Of a stretch of DNA of 64,000 nt, positions 1-12,012 are shown one piece after another. The stretch is from Lota lota. Lineage: Eukaryota > Chordata > Actinopteri > Gadiformes > Lotidae. A program made the position numbers and the translations under genes. The stretch spans positions 3,900,001-3,964,000 of the forward strand of contig JACYXH010000310.1 of assembly GCA_026745465.1 (NCBI GenBank), given 5' to 3'. The stretch's first letter is position 1. Each line of letters opens with the position of its first letter. The notes under the pieces are model-generated. The model was not told the origin of the DNA and searched no databases. It saw only the letters and a list, made by a program, of their open reading frames with translations.

Positions 1-3000
1 TCTGTAGTTTGGGACAATGTCAGAAGGACACGGTGAAGCAGTGAAGTTGTCTGAAGGAAATGTCCCCGGCACTATGTTACGTCTCATTTGAATTTTAAAA
101 TGGCCCCTGCCACACAGATTAGAGACTTTATTTTTATGACCAAGCACAGCGTAAAGATGCCATCATGATACGCCCATTTGAAGGAAATCGAATTAGAGTC
201 GAAGTCTAACGTTTAGACTTCGATCGCATGGTATTTAGGCTTCTAATAAGCGGGTTAGTTATACAGACACATTGTTTCCGCTTTATTGCCGGAGTCAGTG
301 ACTCCCATGAATAAAATTGAAATAGTGGACACTTCCAGTGTGAAGGCAGCATTGTTTCTGTTGCTTGGGTCTAGCATCAAAGGAAATACATGGATAATTA
401 TGCTGTGTACTTTTTGTATTACATTTTTCAGATTGTTGTATTTCCTACTCAAACTGAGAATTGTTTAATGAACCTACTGAGTAGGTTCCGCCCACCCCCC
501 ACCCCCCCCCCCAGAGTGGAGGGGGGGGGGGTTAAGGAAATGGCTGACTCACACAACAAGCTCAAGGCCTCAAAACTAATGACGCAGATTTGCATCCACG
601 TAGACCAACCCCCGCCCCCCCTAAACATGCCGGCGTTGTAGCTTCTACAATCTCTACCGCTATGCTGTTGAGGATCTCAGTTTACCCGCTCTACTTGGTC
701 GGAATATGACCTTTGTGCACCAAATGTTCACCGTTCAACAGCCATTATCTAGCCCATGGACATCAGGCAAACAGGAAAATCAAAGGCACATTTCCATTTG
801 ACCTTATTCCTTATGCCACATTGCCAATAGCCTGGTATTGAGATCCGATGCCCCCTTATTCACACCTGAGGCAGAAGCTTGCCAAACTATAAGTCATCAT
901 AACCTGGGACTCGTCCACAAATCAACCCACAAATCCAAGTATCATTAACAGAATGGACGCATCTGGTGACACGATGCTAAAATTATTTCCATTTTCCAAA
1001 GAACTTCACTTGCTCTTGGGAAAGGATTTGATGTTTTCTAATCTTATTTGTATGTTAGTGATGTCTGGTTAGTTTCTTGAAACTTAGTTTTTAATAAAGC
1101 CAATGAGACCAACAAAAGCTATTCAGCTCATGCACACAAGAGACACAATGCCATCAGTGTCTTACTAAAAGACTATACCCTGTTATGAAATGATATTTTA
1201 TGTCACATTATCTACAAAGTTATTTCTATAATCACCCACCATAAATATACAGCAATTTATGCAAGCATTTTTATAAAGATGTCTAGGCCCATTTGTCCCA
1301 GCCATGAAATCCAAATTAATCCTACCTCTGTTGTTCACTGAAAATGATTGTATATATTGTGTGACAGCTCCAAATTCATAGTGGATTTAAGAGGTTAGGA
1401 TGAAAGGAGTGCAGTAATGGCATAACATATAAGGAGTCCTTTGCCACACACTGGTATAATAACAAATAAAAAGTACATATTTGTTATATTTGGGAGGGAT
1501 AAATCATAAATGCCTGTTGGACAGATACAGTAGCTTCAGCCAGGCTCTCTACACAACTTCTAAAAGCGGTTTCTGTTTAAAAGCTTTCGGTATCTTACCC
1601 CTGTTAAAGAGCACACAGCCACAAAGGCCTACCTATTATGAAATGTGCTCTTTGGCAACAGTGGAGCAAACTGTTCAATACATCTCAATTTTCAATCCTG
1701 TGACAGTCGTCACCACACATAATTCATGTTTCGGATGGATTTTCCATCGGTGAGGGAGAAAAGAAGAAGCAGAAACAATTTTAAAGGGAGCTCCGATAAA
1801 AGGTCCACAAAATTGACCTCTTTGCCGAAATCGTCCAGCGGCGAATCAATTTCTGAGGATCCCATAGTGTGGAGTGTAAGTGTGGAGGCGAATTCTCCAA
1901 TATTGAGGGCGAGATGGTTCTGTGGTGGGGGGATTTTGTGGCCCGGTCATTTGACTCAATCTGGGCTTGGATGTTAACCCTGTTGAAACAGCTGGTTCCG
2001 TTAAACCCCAGTACCTGAACTAAGCGCTGAAATCCAACCACAGGACCATTATGGGCCATTCACAAACATAAATTGCAATTAACTGTGTTTCGGTACTGTC
2101 CCACTGTTTTCACGTTTTAGCTACTTTTCAATTGATGCATTGCATATTAGCGCTGGAGGGGTTGAAAGTCAATATGAAACGCCTGAATTAGCTTGAGCCA
2201 TTTAGGGACGTTAACTGTCATCCTCATCATTGTCTCTATTTAGGAGCTTTTTAAAAAGCTTGGTTGTGCTGGAGACTTCCAGTCCTGCCGCAATACAATT
2301 GATAACTTCTACTTTCTAATTGTCCTTTCTGAACCTCTAACACTTTCAGTTGTAAACTATGTATTACTATTTTTTTAAATAAAATAATCACATTGCAAGG
2401 TTTACACACAAATTTGCCTGAGACTCTATTGATCAAAAACAACATTCTATATGCACACAAAAGATGGAAATAAGCACTAGAAAATACATACGTTTGCAAG
2501 CAGTGTGACTGCAGTACTGCAGGAACCCAGTATAAAATAAGTTCAAAAGCGAGTGGAACATCACACGCATACATTCAGTAATACACCATACACAGCCAAT
2601 GTGTATGGTGTAAATACATATGTATGTGGGTATTTTAATCAATCCGTGTTTCCACATAGACAGATTTTTGCATTTTAATGGTTTTCATTTGTGGGCATGT
2701 TTGGTGTTAATGTAACCTCACAGCTCCTACACAGTAATCACTGAGGTGGGTAGCTTACCTGTGACTGATGGGAACTCACTTGTTAGCTGTTATTTCATCT
2801 CATCGCCAGGTTAGATAGGACACAACTCAATCCTCCACCATCCGTATTTTATGTCAGGATTTGAACTAGGGTCTATGGTAAAGGGACAGGTCAATATATG
2901 ATCTTGTTCCATTGAGAGATTATAACCTCCTCTGCAGAGGTACTAAATTAGACAGCTTTTGGATGGAGGTGTAAATGTTGGCTCAAAGCACACCTGCCCA

Positions 3001-3974
3001 ATTGATCCAGAAATAAAATAATATTACGTTTGAGAAGTATTGAATATCCATTATAGCAAACTTACTCGTTAACATGCTAACTCAGGATTGTTTTACTTTA
3101 TCATTTCTGATAACATGGTTTAAATGACAATCAAGGATATTTTCTTACATTATGAAAACCAACTACCAATACATCTTGCAGTTATAATCTCCTCACCCTC
3201 CAAAAAAGTCCATAAGAGTATAAAATATATAAGCATTGTACTGCACAAGTAATGCCGCATTATAACTGGTAAATCATAAGAAAATACAGCATTAACAATA
3301 ATAACAGTGATTCTTCTTGTGAGAGCTGCAATCTCAGTCTGAGGTCTACAATGCAGAAGCTATATTTTTCTATTTTTCTAACAACAATAATATTCTAAGC
3401 CTTGGAGCAGAATAAACAGCCAAATTACTAGGCAGCCCTAAAATGATGGTCTGCAATCTACTTCTCCTCGTTCATTCCACATCACCATGGCCTAGAGACA
3501 CAATGTCTCAAACAAGAAATATTTCACCATAACAGCAACACTCTCTCTCAAAAAACACCTCTCTCGCGCTTTCTCTTTACATTCTGTCCCTCTCACTTTT
3601 TACCTCTTCTTTCGCTATCACATTCAAAGCCTGAATTTGATTTGAATGGCTTCTTGACAGCTAAAGAAGAAAAGGCGGGTCTGGAGTGAGAATAGAGTAA
3701 TGGTATTGTCATATTTGAGCACCGTTCTACTAAGAATCGCTTTCAAGTTCATGTTCAACTATCAATTTGTTTCGCCCCTGGCCAGCCATGCACCCAGTCT
3801 GTGAAGTTTCCCTTTTATCCAAAGGAGAAAATGTGAAATCCAGAGTGACGTTTATTTTATTCAGTCTGATATGAACTGTGGATGGAGTAGTGAGATAGAG
3901 TCACTGGAGAGATGTCACAAAGTATTAGATGACTTAGGTCTTCTGGGAGGATTTTACAAAGACATACAAAGACA

Positions 3975-4145
3975 TTATATTTAAGGTGCAGTGTGTAGGA
4001 CGTAGTGGCATCCAGTGGTAAGGTTGCAGATTGCAACCAGCTGAATAACGCACCCCCCCCCCCCCCCCCCCACCCCCCCTACGCCTCCCCTCATCCCTCC
4101 CTTTCCTACGACAAACTATTGTAAAACTATTGGCCATAACTTACA
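3975..4145. repeat. interspersed fish repeat fragment with poly-C
   Basis: Starts TTTAAGGTGCAGTGTGTAGG and contains CATCCAGTGGTAAGGTTGCA, a block I recognise as a common dispersed teleost repeat, then a poly-C run (4052-4070) and a C-rich tail. Probably a non-autonomous DNA transposon fragment. Confidence 0.5.
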
Positions 4146-5195
4146 AGTAAGAAAGTGGTCCTAGGATAAGATAAGATAGCGTCTCTAGAGCAGTAAGTCT
4201 GATGTGGGCTACTGTAGAAACATGGCAGTGCAACATGGCAACATGGCATGTAAACAAAGACAGAGGCATGGGTCAGTCAGTGGTTTTGATCTGTAGAATA
4301 TATCAGTTATAAGAAGTGATTTTATTGCTAACATTATTTAAATAATTACCGATCAGCATAGAGTACCGATATGTCTAGGTCATTTGAAGCTACAAGCTAG
4401 TTGAAATGTGGGCCAACCCTATCTCTCTGTTTGCCTATCTGTGCAGGGAGCCAGTGGGCGGGGATGAGAGGCTTTTGTACTTTAGTTTGTTTGTGCCTTT
4501 TGGGTTTTAGTCTAATGTTTGGTTTACACTCTATAACCTCCCCACAGAACACGTTCCACTCATCCATACACTACACCCACCACTGATTACAGTTCTTTAT
4601 TATACTATTATTCTTACTTATAATACATATCTTATTTCATCATTTAATCAGGTGTAGAATCCATTCTTTGCTATGGCCACTTGAGCCAGGTCGTAACAAA
4701 TGTTTTGTATTGCAACTTTAATCACATAATAATTAATTAGTACCCAGAGATTAGGCATATTTGCATTATATGCATGTATGCATGCTTTGTTCAGGGCAAT
4801 AGTGCTCATATGTGCCTGCAACATACCCCATATATATAGAACACTAGACTAGATATATTTAAACAGATAGACTGGTGCCCAATGTTACTTCCAGTCTTCT
4901 GACAAGACCTTGCACCAGTAAACCATGGAGAACACATTATGTGATTATGGTGGTGTGATCATTTTTGTATGTAGGCCTACATTGTGGGGAGGTGGGCGGG
5001 GGGAGCATGGCCTTATACCACCATTAACCCAAACCCATTTTCACTGCACGGCTGCCATGGTATGCATGACAACATGAAGAGATGCAATTACAGCATCCGA
5101 GTGGAGCCAATTAAAAAGTGCGGGTGTCTTTTAAGTGCTGAGCAAGGCCCGAAACGACCGGCTATCTCTCAGCCTCCACTGTTTCATTAAATGAA

Positions 5196-5370
5196 ATCAC
5201 TCGTACGCGTTTTATGAGGGAATGGATGCGAGGGGAGAGCGAGGCGGTGGTGGGTGTCTAGTCTGACGACGTGCGCAGCGTAGAGTGGTCTTGCGTCAAG
5301 TGGACGAGAGAGAGACGGGGGCAGAGAAGGGATCGCCTGGGAGTGGAATCGGGGCCCGTTTCCTGTCTGG
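5196..5370. promoter_or_regulatory. CpG-enriched patch in the intron downstream of exon C
   Basis: About 15 CpGs in 170 bp in otherwise CpG-poor intron, followed by C-rich pyrimidine runs and a short segment with homeodomain-type sites (GTTAATTA near 5503, TGATTGACA near 5488). It could be an internal promoter or conserved enhancer. No first exon recognised beside it. Confidence 0.2.
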
Positions 5371-5981
5371 TCTTAAGCCGTTCCCACTACCTTCCCTCCC
5401 CCCCTCCCCCCCTCCCCCTCCCCCTCCCCTCCTCCAGTCCACACATTCTGCAGCTTTCATTAAGCAGCTATTCATCATTCACCTGTATGATTGACAAAGG
5501 GTTAATTACCCTCCCCCCTCCACCTCTCCCTCCCCCTCCCCCTCACCCACACAACAGAAGAAAAGAAAAAAAGTATATGCATTTTTAACGAGCTGATATT
5601 ACCACGGAAACAGGCGTGCAATCGATAGAACAGCACAGCGGTTGAAGATCGATCGCGCCTGGCCTGAGTCAGACTCCTGCATCTGTAACCCCCCCCCCCC
5701 CCGCCCGCCCGCCCCCGAGCTATAATCCACAACTTTTGCTTTGTCTGTGTGTGTGTAGAGGTGGTGGGTGGGGAGCACTTCTGTTATAATTACTTTGGTT
5801 GTATTAAACTCATTTTTCATTCAAAGTCCCAAGGCTGGAAACAAAACCACCAGGCTAAGCATTACATTCACCGGGCCTGACCAAGACTCAGGCGTCCCCC
5901 CCACCAATGCAACTATACATTGAAAGGTATTTTACAACCGCCTGAACAACAACACACACACAAGACCTTTGTGGTGAACTG

Positions 5982-6035
5982 GACCTGTTGTTTACGTTGA
6001 TTCACTAGTATGTGTATCAATGTAAACAACAGGTC
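5982..6035. repeat. perfect hairpin, 20-bp arms
   Basis: GACCTGTTGTTTACGTTGAT and ATCAATGTAAACAACAGGTC around a 14-nt loop; the only non-Watson-Crick position would be G:U in RNA. Confidence 0.9.
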
Positions 6036-6503
6036 AGCATATTACATATAATAAATTAACCACTCACCACAGAGAGGAAAGCATGCCTTACTCTAAATAA
6101 CCTATTCCAGCGTCCCGTAAACATGAATAACACTTAGGAATGCGATACCCAGAGCAGCCTTGTTTCGGAGGTCTTGAAGATGAATACGGGCACAACCTTG
6201 ACACGCTGTTTAGAGGACAGTTTATGTCATCAACCGCAGCTGGATACGTTAAGTAAAACCTAAGCAGCCACTTCCAGGGCAAATTACATCCTGATCAGTC
6301 AGCTATGGCTACCTGATATCCCTGCAGCGTATTTACTCCCCCAAGCTGTCTACACATGCATACTTGCTCGACTTTGTCTGAAGGACGGCTTTGAATCACG
6401 TCAATACGCAATCTATCATGTCAGAAACTTGGACAATGTTCCAGCTCACTTCACTTTGAGTCTGGTCAGTGCCAACAATTCTTTAATTTGCACTGTACAG
6501 CTA

Positions 6504-6504
<1 letters not shown>

Positions 6505-6574
<70 letters not shown>

Positions 6575-6590
6575 ATATATATATATATAT
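6505..6590. repeat. (ATCT)n then (TA)n microsatellite
   Basis: About 17 ATCT units followed by a TA run; the Tc1 copy at 6600 inserted next to it. Confidence 0.98.
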
Positions 6591-6599
6591 GTTCATATA

Positions 6600-8241
6600 C
6601 AGTATCTCACAGAAGTGAGTACACCCCTCACATTTTTGTAAATATTTGAGTATATGTTTTCATTTGACAACACTGAAGAAATGACACTTTGCTACAATGT
6701 AAAGTAGTGAGTGTACAGCTTGTATAACAGTGTGAATTTGTTGTCCCCTCAAGATAACTCAACACACAGCCATTAATGTCTAAACCGCTGGCAACAAAAG
6801 TGAGTACACCCCTAAGTGAAAATGTCCAAATTGGGCCCAATAAGCCATTTTCCCTCCCCGGTGTCATGTGACTCGTTGGTGTTACAAGGTCTCAGGTGTG
6901 AATGGGGAGCAGGTGTGTTAAATTTGGTCTCATCGCTCTCACATTCCCTCATACTGGTCACTGGAAGTTCAACATGGCACCTCATGGCAAAGAACACTCT
7001 GAGGACCTGAAAAAAAAGAATTGTTGCTCTACATAAAGATGGCCTGGGCTATACGAAGATTGCCAAGACCCTGAAACTGAGCTGCAGCACGGTGGCCAAG
7101 ACCATACAGCGGTTTAACAGGACAGGTTCCACTAAGAACAGGCCTCGCCATGGTCGACCAAAGAAGTTGAGTGCACGTGCTCAGCGTCATATCCAGAGGT
7201 TGTCTTTGGGAAATAGACGTATGAGTGCTGCCAGCATTGCTGCAGAGGTTGAAGGGGTGGGGGGTCAGCCTGTCAGTGCTCAGACCATATGCCGCACACT
7301 GCATCAAATTGGTCTGCATGGCTGTCATCCCAGAAAGAAGCCTATTCTAAAGATGATGCACAAGAAAGCCCGCAAACAGTTTGCTGAAGACAAGCAGACT
7401 AAGGACATGGATTACTGGAACCATGTCCTGTGGTCTGATGAGACCAAGATAAACTTATTTGGTTCAGATGGTGTCAAGCGTGTGTGGCGGCAACCGGTGA
7501 GGAGTACAAAGACAATTGTGTCTTGCCTACAGTCAAGCATGGTGGTGGGAGTGTCATGGTCTGGGGCTGCATGAGTGCTGCCGGCACTGGGGAGCTACAG
7601 TTCATTGAGGGAACCATGAATGCCAACATGTACTGTGACATACTGAAGCAGAGCATGATCCCCTCCCTTCGGAGACTGGGCCGCAGGGCAGTATTCCAAC
7701 ATGATAACGATCCCAAACACACCTCCAAGACGACCACTGCCTTGCTAAAGAAGCTGAGGGTAAATGTGATGGACTGGCCAAGCATGTCTCCAGACCCAAA
7801 CCCTATTGAGCATCTGTGGGGCATCCTCAAACGGAAGGTGGAGAAGTGCAAGGTCTCTAACATCCAACAGCTCCATGATGTCGTCATGGAGGAGTGGAAG
7901 AGGACTCCAGTGGCAACCTGTGACGCTCTGGTGAACTCCATGCCCAAGAGGGTTAAGGCAGTGCTGGAAAATGATGGTGGCCACACAAAATATTGACACT
8001 TTGGGCCCAATTTGGACATTTTCACTTAGGGGTGTACTCACTTTTGTTGCCAACAGTTTAGACATTAATGGCTGTGTGTTGAGTTATTTTGAAGGGACAG
8101 CAAATTTACACTCTTATACAAGCTGTACACTCACCACTTTACATTGTAGCAAAGTGTCATTTCTTCAGTGTTGTCACATGAAAAGCTATACTCAAATATT
8201 TACAAAAATGTGAGGGGTGTACTCACTTTTGTGAGATACTG
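6600..8241 (+). mobile_element. Tc1-type DNA transposon, full length, inactive (copy 1)
   Basis: Ends are CAGTATCTCAC at the left and GTGAGATACTG at the right, flanked by TA on both sides, the Tc1/mariner target-site signature. Long inverted repeats of about 220 bp at each end contain an internal second copy of the GTGAGTACACCCC motif, an IR/DR-like layout. It encloses a broken transposase gene. The same family recurs at 27504 and 56034. The left end abuts an (ATCT)n/(TA)n microsatellite, a favoured TA target. Confidence 0.95.
6974..7996 (+). pseudogene. Tc1 transposase pseudogene (copy 1)
   Basis: The start ATGGCACCTCATGGC is in one frame. An A-run just after (7009-7016) carries an apparent +1, moving the reading frame (AKTIQRFNRTGST onward); near 7494 an apparent one-base loss after VWRQP returns it to the original frame, which runs to GGHTKY and stop at 7996. 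Paired-like DNA-binding motifs (VAKTIQRF; RRMSAASIAAEV) precede the catalytic core: D in WSDETKIN, D in QHDNDPKH, and E in NPIEHLWG, with 34 residues between the second D and the E (DD34E). The catalytic triad is intact; the two frameshifts make it inactive. Confidence 0.93.
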
Positions 8242-8639
8242 TATATGCTCTTATATTATGAACTCTTCCCTAGCACAAAATAAATACCAATTAAAGAGGT
8301 GTACACTGTACTTACTTACATACGGCCTGGTAAGTTAACAGAAATAAAAGTTGGCTTTCCTAGATTTTATTAAAGAAAAGAGACTGAATGTGTGCGGCCC
8401 CATGAGTGGAGACCCAGATGACTCAAATTGTGTGTGGAGTGTACTCCTACACCTTTGTGTTCCCAGCAATGAAGCAAGGTGCTTGAGGAGTTGTCCTTCA
8501 AACAACTGCTGCGTACGGACCACAACAATTGAAGAAATAAAATCATCATCCTCATCGTCATAACCTTCACATCACTTGTCCTTACCCCCCCCCCCCCCCC
8601 CACACACTTCTACATTAGGTTTGATTTACATGATTTCTC

Positions 8640-9360
8640 TTCAGAACATGATAGTGCCATTAACAACATAATAATTGATGATTGTGTTCCAAGGGTAGAC
8701 ATTAATCTGACCAATAAGGCAACAGGCCCTGACGATGTCTCAGCTTTCCTTATGAAGACATGTGAACTTGGGTCTCTGTCTTTCAAAGTCTGTTGATTCC
8801 CACACAGTTCCATCCCTCTGGAAAACAGCAATCATTACTCCTCTTCCAAAAAAACGTGTTCCTCAAGAGAACAGTGACTATAGACTGGTAGCCTCTATTG
8901 TCATAAGTGCCTGGAAAAGTTGATGGTGTGGAGGCTGAGGCCAAACATAAATGGACAGCTAGATCCTTGTCAGTTTGCCTGTAAAGACGATCGTGGCACT
9001 GACGATGCAATACTTACCATACCACACCTTATTTTGCCACAGCTTGAAACCCCCAAGGACTACGCCAGACTGCTGTTTGCAGACTTGAGATCTGCATTCA
9101 ATACCCTGCAGCAACACATCCTTCTTAGTAAACTCAGACGGATGTCTGTTAACCCATATATCATCAGGTGGTATCACTCATTTTTGACCAACAGGACCCA
9201 GCAGGTCCGAGTGAACCAGACATTATCAGAGTTTAAAGACATCCTCCAGACTTCCTCAAGGATGTGTGAGTTCTCCCATTCTGTTTACAGTATTTACAAA
9301 TGAGTGTACAAGCAGTCATCCCAGCACTTTTATTGTTATGTTTTCTGTATAAGGACCCCA
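8640..9360 (+). pseudogene. non-LTR retrotransposon reverse transcriptase relic (L2/Rex1-like)
   Basis: Recognisable pieces in order: NKATGPDDVSAFL, a degraded stretch with frame breaks (8790-8930), LDPCQFACKDDRGTDDAI, ARLLFADLRSAFNTLQQHIL (motif A, catalytic Asp present), and WYHSFLTNRTQQVRVN. Motif B is eroded after about 9260 and the YxDD motif is not seen. This order is typical of L2/CR1/Rex1-clade LINEs in fish. 5'-truncated, as expected for target-primed insertion. Confidence 0.75.
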
Positions 9361-9710
9361 TCGACAAGCAGTGGGGCCCAAAACACACAAGGGAAATATT
9401 GGTAGGAATGAAAAAAAGAAGAGCAACAGATACTCAAGACATCCTAACTAAGTATTTAGAAATGGGTGAAGGAATGAATGACTGCTTTGGGGTAGGAAGT
9501 AGTGTGTTAACTAGTTTGCTGCATCACAATCGTCATGCATCACTTAGGTGGGGTTGAGGAGAAGCCATCAATCTTTTTTTATTTGTATTCTCTTAGCTAG
9601 CCATTTCCAAAAGCGAAGAAGAATTTCAGATCGAACAATGCCAAAAAAAGGAAATAATAACAACTAAAGAACAAAAAACAAAAAAGGGTGCATACATATC
9701 CCTCTAATGC

Positions 9711-9830
<120 letters not shown>

Positions 9831-11568
9831 GGAAACTAAACTTGCCATGTAGTTTGCTGTGGTCACACCCGGGTATGCAAGATCAAAACGGGTAACCAGT
9901 GCAGGCTGTAGGCAGAGAATTAAAGACAGGATCACTAGCCAGCAAACTGGGGGGGAGGGAAGGGGACAACAGCAGAGAGGATGGGGTGGGGGGGAGGGAG
10001 AAGGATGGGGAGGCAGACAAGGCAAAGACAAAGCAGGGAAGGAAAAGAAAAAAAGCAGTTTTCATGAATGCTCACTCATACATTTTATGTCATGGAGGAT
10101 TTGAAAGGAGAATATTCTGGAGGGAATATACTCAAAGAAAAGAGAGATATAAAAGTTAAAGAGAAAAAGAAGTTAAGGGGATGTCAATCAGGATTACAAG
10201 TGGCAGGCCAGACAGAACCAGCCAGGCCTTCATCTTGTCTGTACATTATGAAGCGTGTATGTTCATCTGTAATTACTTTAAATCCAAACAGGATGCATTT
10301 TGGATCCCCTCCCCATACAGATCCAAAAGTGACCAAAGAGTGTTGAATTCAGACTCATGTATTTACAAATAGCACCCTCCAGTGGTTGGGAAAGCTACTA
10401 TAGGATACAGTGCACGTCATGCATGTTGTGCCTCGGCTCATTAGAGCGATAGGGCAATGCCTCGCACTGTGCACACGTATACTCATTAGCACACGAGTGC
10501 ACGCCAGAAGAGTAAATAATAGAACAGGCCAGGGGGGTTATTAAAAGCACTTCTCGCGTCTAATGTTCTAAGCATTCAAAACTCTGATTAAAAATGTGTC
10601 TGGGATCTATCAACGGATCGATGATAAAACTGTCCCCATTAGGAGGCGTGACAGTCAGCTTCCCCAGGTGTGTGTGTTATTAGAGTCTTAACGTTACCAA
10701 CCGAGAAGCAGCTAATCTCCATCCCTCATCGCTCTGACAATCAAATCTTAATCCCAGCAGGACTACGTTTTTGGGAAGGACGAAAATCCAAAATCATGAG
10801 AGTAACTTTTACTTTGAAATAAATGTTTCTGATTTTAAACATTTGGAAAAGGTCCACTTTTCTTTCTCCTTTCTGCTGATGCTGGAATGGATGCTTTGAT
10901 CGAATCCAGTCGGCTTGGTGCCAGTGATAAACAATGAATGTATTCAGATCTAATCAGCTGAACTCCAGAGATGCACCAGCTACATCCAATGCTTCTCCCA
11001 CTCTTGGCCTACAGAACTTCAACTATTGACTTGAACTCTTAGCCCTTGGCTGTCCAGAGAAGCTGGATGAAATGTTTTCCAGAACCTTGGTTCGGCTCAG
11101 ACGTATGAAACGTAAAAAGCGACTTCTCGTGTATGGCTATAGGGGTGTTGTCCAGGCGACCCAATGGGGTCACGTTAACCCGATAGAATTTCAGAACCTG
11201 AACAACAGTAACCATATGCTAGCTGAAAAAATATATATGTTGCGGAACATTGTGGAATTGCCAACTTTGTTCTATTTCAATATAAGATAAGATAAAGCTA
11301 GGCGGGAAATCCAGGTACAACTGGAAACATGGTTGTTTAGCTATGTAGAAAATTCTCGTACACTGAAACCTGAAGCATGGCTCTCTTCATTTCCAACACT
11401 TCCCTCTACTGGCATGAATATAAATATAAAGTGTAAAACCACTTTCAGTTCAATTATATGCTTACCTACATGCAAACTGGCTATTTTAAACTAAATAGCT
11501 GGACTGTATTTGACCCTCATTCAGGAAACACATTGGCTTGAAATATACCCAGAAGAGAACAGAACAAC

Positions 11569-11640
11569 ACAGACAGACAGACAGACAGACAAAGAGAGAG
11601 AGACAAAGAGAGAGCAAGAGAGAGACAGAGAGAGCGAGAT
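11569..11640. repeat. (ACAG)n/(GA)n microsatellite
   Basis: ACAG units then imperfect GAGA. Confidence 0.9.
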
Positions 11641-12012
11641 GGAGTGCTTTAGTAATTTCCTTCTCTACAAAATATCAAAGCGGAACGGATTCAACTATGC
11701 AGTTCCAGATAAGAGCTGGTCAAGATGAAAAAGGAATAACCGGAAAACCGACAGTGGCCAATTTAATACGTACAATAAACACAGCAGAATCACCGATAGA
11801 TTGCTATGTGGGCCTTTCTCGCTCTAACCATTCAGTTGATCACATTTTGAAGTGCACCTTAAACTCCCTGTCTACTCCTGCTGTATCCCTGAGTCTCTAC
11901 ACCATGGCTTGCTCCTATTGTTCACACCCATCCATCATCGTCACCTGCAGAATATTGACATAGAAGACATATGCTACTGCAATAAAGTCAGACTTATACT
12001 ACTTATATATAA

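Larger units (their letters stand above)
1..6500. other. dlg2 intron downstream of exon C, distal part
   Basis: No exon recognised on either strand. Contains short C/G homopolymers (490-535, 4052-4070, 5688-5702), a dispersed repeat (3975-4145), a CpG patch (5196-5370), C-rich pyrimidine runs (5390-5550) and a hairpin (5982). Open frames here are short and unconserved in appearance. Confidence 0.6.

Noticed and set aside
2433-2657. Cys/aromatic-rich minus-strand frame
   Set aside because: Short, AT-rich, no splice or family support.
7474-8065. Minus-strand frames of 183 and 106 codons across Tc1 copy 1
   Set aside because: Antisense shadows of the plus-strand transposase.
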